A DNA stretch of 6,948 bases, taken from assembly GCA_030447145.1 (NCBI GenBank), contig JAUJLY010000151.1:1-6948 (forward strand), written 5' to 3'. How positions within the stretch are numbered: position 1 is the stretch's first letter; each line of letters begins with the position of its first letter. This document shows positions 1 to 6,530 of this stretch, piece after piece. Below the pieces are notes generated by a model. That model was not told where the DNA came from and made no database searches. It saw nothing but the letters and a program-made list of their open reading frames with translations. The position numbers and the translations under genes were made by a program. Origin of the DNA: Thermomicrobiales bacterium. GTDB lineage: Bacteria; Chloroflexota; Chloroflexia; Thermomicrobiales; UBA6265.

Positions 1-852
1 CGGAAGAGGGGTCCTCAACTTACGCTTCTGTCGGGTGTTCACCCTACAGAATACCCGCCTATCGAGGCCAACATTCGCCTGATGCAACAGTTGAACCCGT
101 CCGAGATCCGTGGAACAATCGTCTCACTCCCAATCGTGAATGCTCCCGCCTTTCTTAGCCGCACTCCATTTGTCTGCCCGATTGACGAGAAGAATCCAAA
201 CCGGGCGTTCCCGGGTGATCCGACTGGAAGCTTCACTGATGTGCTAACGCATGCCATTTTCCAAGGGGTGATCGCGCAGGCTGACGTGCTCTTGGACCTC
301 CACGGCGGTGACATGGTGGAAGATCTTATTCCGTTCTCGATTTACTCCGTTTCTGGGCAGGAGACCGTGGACCAGGCGTCAGCCGAAATCGGACGTGCAT
401 TCGGCCTTCCATATCTCATTGCTCACCGGCCGCAGCCTGGTGGTCTCAGCGGGACTACCGTCCAGGCCGCTGCCGCTGCCGGTATTCCTGGCATCATCGC
501 TGAGGCGGGCGGTCGAGGCCTGCTCACTGAACCAGAGACTCAGCTGTTGATCGAGGGTGTCAGGCGTGTTCTCCAGCACTTAGGCATGCTGTCTGGGGGA
601 GTGCCGGAATCGAGAGCCATTACCGAGGTTACCTCATTCACGTGGCTCACGTCCCCGGCAGAAGGAATGTGGTATCCGACGGCCGCGGTGGGCGAGTCGG
701 TGGCCGAGGGACAGACGATCGGCCATATCCGTGATCTCTTCGGGACACCTCTCGCAGACATCGCGTCTCCACACGGCGGTATCGTGCTCTTTGTCACCAG
801 CAGCCCAGCCATGCAGGAAAATGGGTTGGTGATGGCCGTTGGAGCGCCATAG
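1..852 (+). CDS. Succinylglutamate desuccinylase/aspartoacylase-family zinc deacylase (5' end outside window)
   Basis: The frame is open from base 1, so the true start lies upstream; the first in-frame ATG (base 82) falls inside the conserved domain and is not the start. 283 residues are visible. Numbering from base 1, the zinc motif H-x-x-E is at residues 14-17 in 'SGVHPTE'. 'NPNRAFPG' (65-72) is the usual substrate-carboxylate and structural motif. The third zinc ligand is probably His101 in 'LDLHGGD', and the catalytic glutamate is probably Glu168 in 'IIAEAGGRG'. The C-terminal part ('VGESVAEGQTIG', then 'ASPHGGIV') is the small beta domain typical of the AstE/aspartoacylase branch of the M14-like fold. 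These cytoplasmic enzymes hydrolyse N-acyl amino acids or related amides. The family usually has about 330-380 residues, so perhaps 50-100 are missing. It ends 15 bases from the convergent amidase. The exact substrate is unknown; ectoine-pathway DoeB-type or N-acetyl amino-acid deacetylase roles are possible. Confidence 0.85.
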   Translation, partial: RKRGPQLTLLSGVHPTEYPPIEANIRLMQQLNPSEIRGTIVSLPIVNAPAFLSRTPFVCPIDEKNPNRAFPGDPTGSFTDVLTHAIFQGVIAQADVLLDLHGGDMVEDLIPFSIYSVSGQETVDQASAEIGRAFGLPYLIAHRPQPGGLSGTTVQAAAAAGIPGIIAEAGGRGLLTEPETQLLIEGVRRVLQHLGMLSGGVPESRAITEVTSFTWLTSPAEGMWYPTAAVGESVAEGQTIGHIRDLFGTPLADIASPHGGIVLFVTSSPAMQENGLVMAVGAP

Positions 853-867
853 TCAAGGATGTCCTGT

Positions 868-2313
868 TTAACTGATGAGCGGAGGGAGCGGTGGCGCGCC
901 AGTGGCCGATTGGTACGCCATTGCAGCTTGAAGGACCAGGTGGTCAGAGAATTGTGGGCCCTGCAGGTGAAGCCCGACCGGCAGGCCGTCGGTGAAGCCA
1001 CAGGGTATCGAAATCGCAGGCTCGCCGAAGAGATTGGCAGGACCCGTTGCTGCAATCTCTATGTCGATTGTGGTTGAGTTGCCAGCCGCTCCTGGAACAA
1101 CTGCATCTGTCGTTCCAATCAGTGGCGCAACGACTGGGTGCGCTGGCCACAGAAGGAGATCGGCCTGCTGATAGAGTTGTCCGAACGCGCGACCGAGGCG
1201 GATGCGCGCCCGTTGGGCGTCCACGTAGTCAACGGCCGGGAGCTCGAGGGCATCTTCCAAGCCTGCTCGCAACACAGGGCCGAAGTCTGTCCACCGGTCC
1301 CGTGTTGTCAAGCGGTGGTAGGCAGCGGCCTCCACCTGGTAAATGCGGGCGACTGCAGGCAGCACTGAGTCGATCACCTCTTGGTCAAGGCACAGCTCGA
1401 ACACCTTGGCTCCCAGCTCGTCCCTAAATGTCGTCACGGCAGTCTCCACAACCTCCCGCAAGCCAGGCGTCAAGGTACTTTCAAACATCTGGGGCAATAC
1501 ACCCACGCGGAGTCCCGGGCACGTGGGAGCGTCACTGATCAGGGGCGCAATGTTCTCTATCACGTCGTCAATACGATCGCGGGTCGCGGAGTAGGGATCT
1601 GACAGGTCGTGACCGGCAATGACGGAGAGCAGCAGCGCACAGTCTTCCGCCGTCCGCGCCAAGGGTCCGACATGATCCAGTGACCATGAGAGTGGCAAGA
1701 CCCCGCTGACACTGACCAGACCGTAGGTGGGTTTGAGCCCGGCAACCCCGCAGTAGGCCGCAGGCGAGCGAATGGAACCGCCGGTGTCTGAACCGATCGC
1801 TCCCCATGCCATTCCGGCCGCAATGGCAGCGGCTGATCCACCAGATGAACCTCCTGCAGTTCGACTCAAATCCCAGGGGTTAGCGGTTTCTCCGATGTTG
1901 GGATGCGGGTGACCGTAGGCGAACTCCAGCATATTGGTCTTGCCGAGGATGACAGCCCCGGCTTCTCGTAGTTTGCGCACAATGGTCGCATCGCGGTCTG
2001 GCGTGCGGCTGCTGAATACCGGTGAACCTCCAGTCGTTCTCATATCCGATGTATCGACGAGATCCTTTAGTGCAATAGGGACTCCATCGAGCGGCCCTTT
2101 GCGCGTTCCGGCCGCCCGCCGCGAATCAGCCGCGTGTGCTTCCCCGAGAGCAGAATCGGTAGCAACGTGGAGGTAGGCATTAAGTCCGTGCCGCCCATCG
2201 AACCGATCGATACGGGCGAGGACATGTTCGGTGGCGTCCACAGAAGAAAGCTCGCCGGCAGCCAGCGCTCCGGACAATTCTGCCAATGTTTGTTCGTGCA
2301 ACTCGGGCATCAT
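868..2313 (-). CDS. Amidase-signature family amidase (GatA/AtzF-like)
   Basis: A complete enzyme of 481 residues, the normal length for the family. It should hydrolyse a carboxamide (R-CO-NH2 or an N-substituted amide) in the cytoplasm. The Ser-cisSer-Lys triad is intact: Lys83 in 'PIALKDLVDT', Ser156 in 'TAGGSSGGS' (151-160 region) and Ser180 in 'GSDTGGSIRSP'. The 24-residue spacing between the two serines matches the family. 'CGVAGLKPTYG' (188-198) and the C-terminal 'DGLPVGLHLQGP' (442-453) are also family hallmarks. The start is an ATG-ATG pair behind AGGAGG. The second ATG (base 2310) has the better spacing (4 bases against 1), so the protein may be 480 residues. No gatC or gatB neighbour is present, and the C-terminus lacks an obvious extra domain. 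A stand-alone catabolic amidase is therefore more likely than a subunit of Glu-tRNA amidotransferase. It is divergent from the importer and convergent with the deacylase. The substrate is not readable. Confidence 0.93.
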   Translation of the reverse strand: MMPELHEQTLAELSGALAAGELSSVDATEHVLARIDRFDGRHGLNAYLHVATDSALGEAHAADSRRAAGTRKGPLDGVPIALKDLVDTSDMRTTGGSPVFSSRTPDRDATIVRKLREAGAVILGKTNMLEFAYGHPHPNIGETANPWDLSRTAGGSSGGSAAAIAAGMAWGAIGSDTGGSIRSPAAYCGVAGLKPTYGLVSVSGVLPLSWSLDHVGPLARTAEDCALLLSVIAGHDLSDPYSATRDRIDDVIENIAPLISDAPTCPGLRVGVLPQMFESTLTPGLREVVETAVTTFRDELGAKVFELCLDQEVIDSVLPAVARIYQVEAAAYHRLTTRDRWTDFGPVLRAGLEDALELPAVDYVDAQRARIRLGRAFGQLYQQADLLLWPAHPVVAPLIGTTDAVVPGAAGNSTTIDIEIAATGPANLFGEPAISIPCGFTDGLPVGLHLQGPQFSDHLVLQAAMAYQSATGAPPLPPLIS

Positions 2314-2314
2314 T

Positions 2315-2320
2315 CCTCCT
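2315..2320 (-). promoter_or_regulatory. Ribosome binding site of the amidase
   Basis: On the minus strand the sequence reads AGGAGG-A-ATG-ATG. This perfect Shine-Dalgarno core sits 1 base before the first ATG (2313) and 4 bases before the second (2310). The second ATG is the more natural initiation codon. Confidence 0.8.
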
Positions 2321-2548
2321 CATATTAACCGACGCCTGTCAGCCGGTCTCACCAGACCTTGGTTCTCCTGCCTCTCGACGGTAATCATCACGATTGGCGC
2401 TTCACCAGAGCGGAATAGTAGAATCGGTCCTAGTCTACTCTTTGCAGTATTACGGCAGTTGAGAAGCTGGTTGGGGATGCCTGTCCCCTTGCGACAGGTC
2501 ATTCCATACTCGCCTTGCGGGCGGATCTGTTTATCACAAGGAAGCATC

Positions 2549-2554
2549 AGGAGG
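2549..2554 (+). promoter_or_regulatory. Ribosome binding site that fixes the binding-protein start
   Basis: A perfect AGGAGG lies 5 bases before the ATG at 2560. It decides the start against an in-frame TTG at 2515 that has no comparable site and would place 15 unrelated residues before the signal peptide. Confidence 0.9.
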
Positions 2555-2559
2555 CAGAA

Positions 2560-4269
2560 ATGGAAGAAAAGCGTATTAGCCCACGACAACGCCATGAAGA
2601 GCTGGATAGTTTGCTTACCGGTTTAGTCGAGGGCACGATCAGTCGCCGGTCCTTCACAAACCGCGCACTCGCACTTGGCGTCTCTACGGCAGCGGTCGCC
2701 ACGATGCTAAGGACGTACTCTGCGGGGGCCAAAAGCTTCCAAGAAGCCTCCGAGAACCCGATCACCGTGACGGTTGGCGGCACGCCGATCGCGAATCCTA
2801 TGGAAGACACTTCCGAGGCTGTGCCTGGTGGTAGGCTGCGCTTCGCCCGATCGGAAGATGCAGATAATCTCGATCCAGTAACCACGACGCTCAACGTGAA
2901 CATCTGGGTTTTCATGAACGTCTACGATCAGCTGCTTCGTGTTGCCCCCAACGGTATCGAGCTGGAGCCGGGCCTCGCCGAACGCTGGGAAATCTCGGAG
3001 GATGAACTCACCTACACATTCCATCTTCGGGAAGAGGTCCAGTTCTCGGATGGCACCCCCATGACTGCGAATGATGTCAAGTACTCTATTGAGCGCGCCA
3101 AGAACGATCCGTCGGGAACGTGGACCTTCACCCTCACTGCGCTCGGGGAAATCGTCGTCGAAGACGACGCCACCGTCGTGCTGCATCTCAACAAGCCTTG
3201 GGCGCCGTTCCTGTCCAGCATGGCCATGTTCAATTCTTCAGTCATCTCCGAGTCGTTCGCGGCGGGGCAAGAGGAGCATCTTGTTGAAGAAATGATGGGT
3301 ACCGGCCCATTCCAGCAAGGCGAATGGGTGCGAGGTGAGTATCTGTCCCTGGTGAGAAACGAGAACTACTGGCAGGAGAACCTTCCGTTCCTCGATGAGG
3401 TCAGGATCTCCGTGGTGCCAGACGACAACAACCGTCTGCTGCAACTGCTAGGCGGCGAGGTTGATGCCATATACAATGTGCCGCCCAGCCAGATCCCTGA
3501 TCTGAAGGCGAATCCTGACTTGAAGGTTGTGGAGTTTCCATCGACGTACACCCGCTACGTCACGCTCAATCATTCTCTGGAGCCGCTTGATGATCCCAAC
3601 GTGCGGCTTGCCCTCAACCATGCGACGGACAAGCAGGCGTTGATTGACATTGTATTGTTCGGGTCCGGATCTGAGCCGACGTCATTCATGCCACGAGGTG
3701 CCTTGTACTGGAATGACGAACTCCCGGGGTTCCCCTACGATCTGGACCGAGCCAAGGAATATATGGCGCAATCCAAGGTCCCGGACGGCTTCCAGCTCGA
3801 CTTTACCTTCATGGCCGGCTCAGCCGAGGAAGAGCAGTTGGCAACGGTTCTCAAAGACATGTGGTCGCAAATCGGAGTCGATCTCCAGCTCACTCCGACT
3901 GAGCAGGGAGTCTTTTACGACACCTTCTTTGCGCAGGATTTTGAGGCGCTCACAATTTACTGGACCAACGATACTATCGATCCTGATCAGCTCGTGTCGT
4001 TTGCAGTGTTGCCAGAGAGTTCCAACGCATTTCAAACCGGCTGGGTCAATGAAGAGGCGAGGGACCTGGCGCTGGTTGGTCCGCAAGAACTGGATCCTGA
4101 CGAACGTCAGAAAATGTACTTCCGCATTCAGGAACTGTTCAATCAGGATGCACCCATGGTTCTCCTTTACCACAAGCCGTATGTCGATGTGATGAGCACG
4201 TCGGTCCACAACTTCATGCAGCCCCCTACTGGTCAGTGGGATTGGCGAGCGACGTGGTTAGATTCGTAG
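2560..4269 (+). CDS. ABC transporter solute-binding protein, family 5 (peptide/oligopeptide type), Tat-exported
   Basis: This 569-residue protein should be the extracytoplasmic receptor that delivers ligand to the DppB/DppC-type permeases downstream. The start at ATG 2560 is chosen for its AGGAGG at 5 bases. Residues 1-27 are hydrophilic. A twin-arginine motif follows at 28-32 ('SRRSF'), then a hydrophobic stretch at about 35-50 ('RALALGVSTAAVATML'). 'AGA' at 55-57 is a plausible signal peptidase I site. There is no lipobox cysteine. The mature part carries family 5 hallmarks: 'GGRLRFARSEDADNLDP' (90-106), 'EPGLAERWEISED' (136-148), 'YTFHLREEVQFSDGTPM' (152-168) followed by 'TANDVKYSIERA' (169-180), and 'GTGPFQ' (247-252). 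Length is typical of the family. The ligand is not evident: members bind peptides, nickel, opines, glycosides and others. It is followed by a terminator-like hairpin before the permeases, which would favour excess receptor over permease. The family is very secure; peptide specificity is inferred. Confidence 0.94.
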   Translation: MEEKRISPRQRHEELDSLLTGLVEGTISRRSFTNRALALGVSTAAVATMLRTYSAGAKSFQEASENPITVTVGGTPIANPMEDTSEAVPGGRLRFARSEDADNLDPVTTTLNVNIWVFMNVYDQLLRVAPNGIELEPGLAERWEISEDELTYTFHLREEVQFSDGTPMTANDVKYSIERAKNDPSGTWTFTLTALGEIVVEDDATVVLHLNKPWAPFLSSMAMFNSSVISESFAAGQEEHLVEEMMGTGPFQQGEWVRGEYLSLVRNENYWQENLPFLDEVRISVVPDDNNRLLQLLGGEVDAIYNVPPSQIPDLKANPDLKVVEFPSTYTRYVTLNHSLEPLDDPNVRLALNHATDKQALIDIVLFGSGSEPTSFMPRGALYWNDELPGFPYDLDRAKEYMAQSKVPDGFQLDFTFMAGSAEEEQLATVLKDMWSQIGVDLQLTPTEQGVFYDTFFAQDFEALTIYWTNDTIDPDQLVSFAVLPESSNAFQTGWVNEEARDLALVGPQELDPDERQKMYFRIQELFNQDAPMVLLYHKPYVDVMSTSVHNFMQPPTGQWDWRATWLDS

Positions 4270-4283
4270 TGATAGATGACTCC

Positions 4284-4325
4284 AACATGCAGTGGACAGG
4301 CCAACGTCTGCCCACTGCATGTTTT
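4284..4325 (+). terminator. Intrinsic terminator-like hairpin after the binding protein
   Basis: A perfect 12-bp inverted repeat, AACATGCAGTGG (4284-4295) and CCACTGCATGTT (4312-4323), has a 16-base loop. A CAG/CTG pairing inside the loop could extend it. A run of four T (4322-4325) overlaps and follows the stem. It lies 14 bases after the binding-protein stop. The short T run suggests partial rather than complete termination, which fits a operon where receptor mRNA exceeds permease mRNA. Confidence 0.7.
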
Positions 4326-4334
4326 GTCTCTTGG

Positions 4335-4339
4335 GGAGG
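4335..4339 (+). promoter_or_regulatory. Strong ribosome binding site of a leader reading frame
   Basis: GGAGG, within GGGGAGGTGG (4333-4342), sits 5 bases before ATG 4345. It is a better ribosome site than anything directly ahead of the permease ATG at 4400. The nearest purine run there, GAGGTGG at 4381-4387, is 12 bases or more away. Confidence 0.6.
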
Positions 4340-4344
4340 TGGTG

Positions 4345-4398
4345 ATGCGCTCGAATTCAGTCGGCGCAGAGCGACAATCAGAGGTGGCTGGTACCTGA
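4345..4398 (+). CDS. Candidate 17-codon leader peptide coupled to the permease
   Basis: This short frame encodes MRSNSVGAERQSEVAGT and stops at TGA 4396-4398, one base before the permease ATG (TGA-T-ATG). It has a near-ideal ribosome site, whereas the permease has a weak and distant one. Ribosomes finishing the leader could restart on the permease, coupling the two. It is out of frame with the permease (frame 1 against frame 2), and the permease N-terminus already looks complete, so it is not a missing extension. There is no run of a single amino acid to suggest classical attenuation. The peptide resembles nothing I know; the role is inferred from arrangement alone, and chance is possible for so short a frame. 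Confidence 0.4.
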   Translation: MRSNSVGAERQSEVAGT

Positions 4399-4399
4399 T

Positions 4400-5341
4400 A
4401 TGACTCATGGTCAGTACATCGTTCGTCGACTCGCCCAAATGGTTCCGGTTCTGTTTGGAATTACGGTCATCGTATTCTTCATCATTCAGTTGATCCCGGG
4501 GGATCCCGTACTCGTGATGCTGGGCCCACGCGCAACGCCAGAATCGGTAGCAAGTCTGCGAGGAGAGCTCGGGCTTGATAAGCCACTGTGGCAGCAGTAC
4601 TTCTACTACCTGCGCAATCTGATGACGCTTGACTTCGGCCACTCGCTCAAGTTCAGAGTTGACGTCGCTTCGCTTATCCAGAGTCGCCTCCAGGTCACCG
4701 TTTTCCTGGTTGCCTACGCCAGCCTGCTCACTGCGCTAATATCGCTGCCGCTGGGCGTCCTTGCGGCCTTGAAGAAGGATAGTCTTTTCGATCAGATCGT
4801 GCGCTTTGGGCTTATGGTGACGATGGTGATGCCAGCCTTCTGGGTCGGTATTCTCTTTCTCATGTTCTTCAGCGTCAGGCTCGGAATCTTCCCTGTTTCA
4901 GGATACGGAGAGGGTGTGCTCGGTCATTTCCGGCACCTGTTTCTGCCGGCTATGACGATCGGACTCAGCCTTTCACCGATTCTCGTCCGGTCCTTGCGGG
5001 CGAGCATTTTGGAATCAATGGGAGCGGACTACGTGAAAGCGGCCCGGGCCAAGGGATTGGCTGAACGAGGAGTGGTATCTGGCCATGTCCTGAGGAACGC
5101 GCTCATTCCAACAGTCACTCTTTTCGGGTTGTCCATCGGGTATCTCATAGGCGGAACAGTCATCGTGGAAAAGGTGTTCAGCCTTCCTGGTGCCGGTGCA
5201 CTGTTGGTCGATTCCATTGGAGCGCGAGATTATCCTGTTGTTCAATCCACCACGCTAGTGTTTGCCCTGTTGATCATTCTGGTGAATCTCATAACTGACC
5301 TGGCCTATACCCAGCTTGACCCTCGCGTACGACTGGGCTGA
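4400..5341 (+). CDS. ABC transporter permease, DppB type (peptide-type importer)
   Basis: A complete permease of 313 residues, normal for DppB/OppB/NikB proteins. It should form one half of the inner-membrane channel with the DppC-type partner. The start gives the usual short cationic N-terminus ('YIVRRLAQMVPVLFGI') running into the first membrane helix (about 13-32). The expected 'IPGDP' (32-36) follows. Further hydrophobic segments lie near 98-124, 134-158, 180-195, 234-255 and 282-303. The cytoplasmic EAA loop that contacts the ATPase is at about 210-237 ('YVKAARAKGL' then 'VLRNALIP'). The family signature 'VEKVFSLPGAGALL' (256-269) is intact. The stop TGA (5339-5341) is in the same frame as the next gene and 12 bases from its likely TTG start. 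The gene is probably translated by coupling to the leader frame ahead of it. Substrate is undefined. Confidence 0.93.
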   Translation: MTHGQYIVRRLAQMVPVLFGITVIVFFIIQLIPGDPVLVMLGPRATPESVASLRGELGLDKPLWQQYFYYLRNLMTLDFGHSLKFRVDVASLIQSRLQVTVFLVAYASLLTALISLPLGVLAALKKDSLFDQIVRFGLMVTMVMPAFWVGILFLMFFSVRLGIFPVSGYGEGVLGHFRHLFLPAMTIGLSLSPILVRSLRASILESMGADYVKAARAKGLAERGVVSGHVLRNALIPTVTLFGLSIGYLIGGTVIVEKVFSLPGAGALLVDSIGARDYPVVQSTTLVFALLIILVNLITDLAYTQLDPRVRLG

Positions 5342-5353
5342 TCGAGAGCATCC

Positions 5354-6277
5354 TTGGCAAGAGACGTGTTCGCTCCCGGCACTGATCCTTCTTTGGACAA
5401 CGTAGCCATAGCAGGGGCACTGACGACAGTGGTTTCGCCTCAGCGGAGCTTGCGTGGGCGGGGCCAGTTTAACTTCCGCGAGCGTAACCTGATACTTGGC
5501 GCGGCGATGATATCGGCTATCGTGCTGGTGGCGATCCTCGCGCCGGTGATTGCGCCGTATGGCCCGCAGGAAACCGATTACTCCGCTCGATTGGTACCGC
5601 CTGGCGGAAATCATTTGCTCGGTACGGACAACTTTGGACGAGACATCCTTTCCCGAATCATCCACGGTGCACGAATCGACCTGCAAGTCGGCATTGGAGC
5701 CGTAATCGCCCCATTCCTGATCGGGCTCATGCTCGGCAGTCTCTCCGGGTACTACGGGGGGAAACTGGATACCATGGTCATGCGCACGGCCGATGTCGTC
5801 CAGGCGTTTCCATTCCTGATCCTCATTATTGCGGTGATCGCGGTCCTCGGCCCGGGCCTGCGCAATGTCTACATCGCGGTCGCGATTGTCGCTTGGGTAA
5901 GCTATACACGCCTCGTTCGAGGGGAAATCCTCGTGGCCAAGCAAAAAGAGTATGTAGAAGCGGCGAAGGCGATGGGCGCGAGCGACCCTCGAATTATTGG
6001 TCGCCACATTCTGCCGAATGTGATTTCGTCGGCGCTCGTTTTTGCCATGGCGGACGTGATTCTCTACATCGTCCTCGTGGCGAGCCTCAGCTTTCTTGGT
6101 CTTGGTGCGAAGCCACCTACCCCAGAATGGGGCGCGATGATCATGGAAGGGCGGACATTCATTGGGAACGCCTGGTGGATTAGCACCTTCCCAGGCCTCG
6201 CCATTGTCCTTACCGGAATGGCCTTCTCAGTCTTCGGTGACGGCCTGGCAGACGCTCTCCGCCTGGGGCGACGTTGA
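5354..6277 (+). CDS. ABC transporter permease, DppC type (peptide-type importer)
   Basis: A complete permease of 307 residues, partner of the DppB-type protein. An N-terminal soluble stretch of about 45 residues precedes the first helix (about 47-69). The DppC/OppC signature is at 88-112 ('LLGTDNFGRDILSRIIHGAR'). Membrane segments follow near 113-133, 150-168, 172-186, 225-250 and 277-295. The EAA loop is at about 199-222 ('EYVEAAKAMGA' then 'IIGRHILPN'). The C-terminal hallmarks 'FLGLGAKPPTPEWGAMI' (247-263) and 'FGDGLADALR' (294-303) are present. No ATG occurs in frame until base 5507, inside the first helix, so the start must be TTG 5354 or possibly GTG 5366. TTG has a weak GAGAG at 5 bases. 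Translation coupled to the preceding gene seems likely. No dppD/dppF-type ATPase follows, so the ATPases must be encoded elsewhere or be shared. Confidence 0.93.
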   Translation: MARDVFAPGTDPSLDNVAIAGALTTVVSPQRSLRGRGQFNFRERNLILGAAMISAIVLVAILAPVIAPYGPQETDYSARLVPPGGNHLLGTDNFGRDILSRIIHGARIDLQVGIGAVIAPFLIGLMLGSLSGYYGGKLDTMVMRTADVVQAFPFLILIIAVIAVLGPGLRNVYIAVAIVAWVSYTRLVRGEILVAKQKEYVEAAKAMGASDPRIIGRHILPNVISSALVFAMADVILYIVLVASLSFLGLGAKPPTPEWGAMIMEGRTFIGNAWWISTFPGLAIVLTGMAFSVFGDGLADALRLGRR

Positions 6278-6481
6278 TGTTCGCGATGGCCAAGATGAAA
6301 GCGGTCTAACGCGCAGAATTTTGTGCATCGAGCATCCCTTGTCTTCCATCCGTAGTCTTCAAAATTTTCGCTGAGCTTTCCACCAGTCAAATTTTGTTCT
6401 GGGCCATTGATGCGTTGAGAAGACGCGCTCCTTACTCGGTAAGTGAGCGCGCAGCGCCTAAAGTGGGGCCTGAAGCGGGGA
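6278..6481. other. Post-operon stretch without a supported gene
   Basis: I see no gene here. The TGA of the DppC-type gene overlaps an ATG (TGATG at 6275-6279) that opens only a 10-codon frame. Three AT-rich patches (AATTTTG-type words near 6316, 6360 and 6388) stand out from the GC-rich coding DNA. No canonical terminator for the permease operon is visible except possibly the hairpin at 6424-6451, which lacks a T run. Confidence 0.5.
6424..6451. repeat. GC-rich hairpin after the permease operon
   Basis: CGCGCTC (6424-6430) pairs with GAGCGCG (6445-6451), and CTTAC (6431-6435) pairs with GTAAG (6439-6443). T6444 is the only bulge and TCG is the loop. That makes a 12-bp stem. It could stop transcription or protect the 3' end of the permease mRNA. 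Without a T run on either strand it is not a standard intrinsic terminator. Confidence 0.5.
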
Positions 6482-6530
6482 TGGTACCGCAGGCAGGGAT
6501 GGAACCTGCGACCTATCGCTTAGAAGGCGA
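6482..6530 (-). pseudogene. 3' half of a tRNA-Arg(TCT) gene, probable attachment-site remnant
   Basis: On the minus strand the 3' part of a tRNA is laid out correctly. The anticodon loop CTTCTAA (6526-6520) has anticodon TCT and T33. The 3' anticodon stem GCGAT (6519-6515) pairs at 4 of 5 positions. The variable loop is AGGTC (6514-6510). The T arm is GCAGG-TTCCATC-CCTGC (6509-6493), followed by the acceptor 3' strand CTGCGGT, discriminator A and encoded CCA (6492-6482). The matching acceptor 5' strand ACCGCAG and a D arm with its GG are absent at 6531-6570. The pairing fails just where the 5' half should begin (27-43 mismatch). The T loop has C where a purine is normal at position 57. A tRNA 3' half cut at the anticodon stem is the usual duplicated segment of an integrase attachment site. 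An intact copy would be expected to the right, outside the window. Confidence 0.72.

Larger units (their letters stand above)
2314..2559. promoter_or_regulatory. Divergent intergenic region (amidase / binding protein)
   Basis: This region must carry promoters for both the amidase (leftward) and the binding protein (rightward). I see no convincing -35/-10 pair on either strand. Two small symmetries are present. AGTAGA (2417-2422) and TCTACT (2434-2439) form an inverted repeat with an 11-base spacer, which could be a weak operator. GGTCT-CACC-AGACC (2345-2358) could form a 5-bp hairpin in the amidase leader. Neither is long enough to be secure. Confidence 0.4.

Noticed and set aside
82..84. ATG as the start of the deacylase
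   Set aside because: The conserved zinc motif H-x-x-E is encoded at bases 40-51, upstream of this ATG, so the gene must begin before the window.
853..867. Bidirectional terminator between the convergent deacylase and amidase
   Set aside because: The 15-base gap contains only a 4-bp symmetry (AGGA-TG-TCCT), too weak for a terminator.
2515..2559. TTG start giving the binding protein 15 more residues
   Set aside because: There is no ribosome site ahead of it, while ATG 2560 has AGGAGG at 5 bases and yields a sensible signal peptide.
5255..6007. A 250-codon minus-strand reading frame
   Set aside because: It lies antisense to the clearly real DppC-type permease and the end of the DppB-type gene. 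It is rich in charged residues without any recognisable domain.
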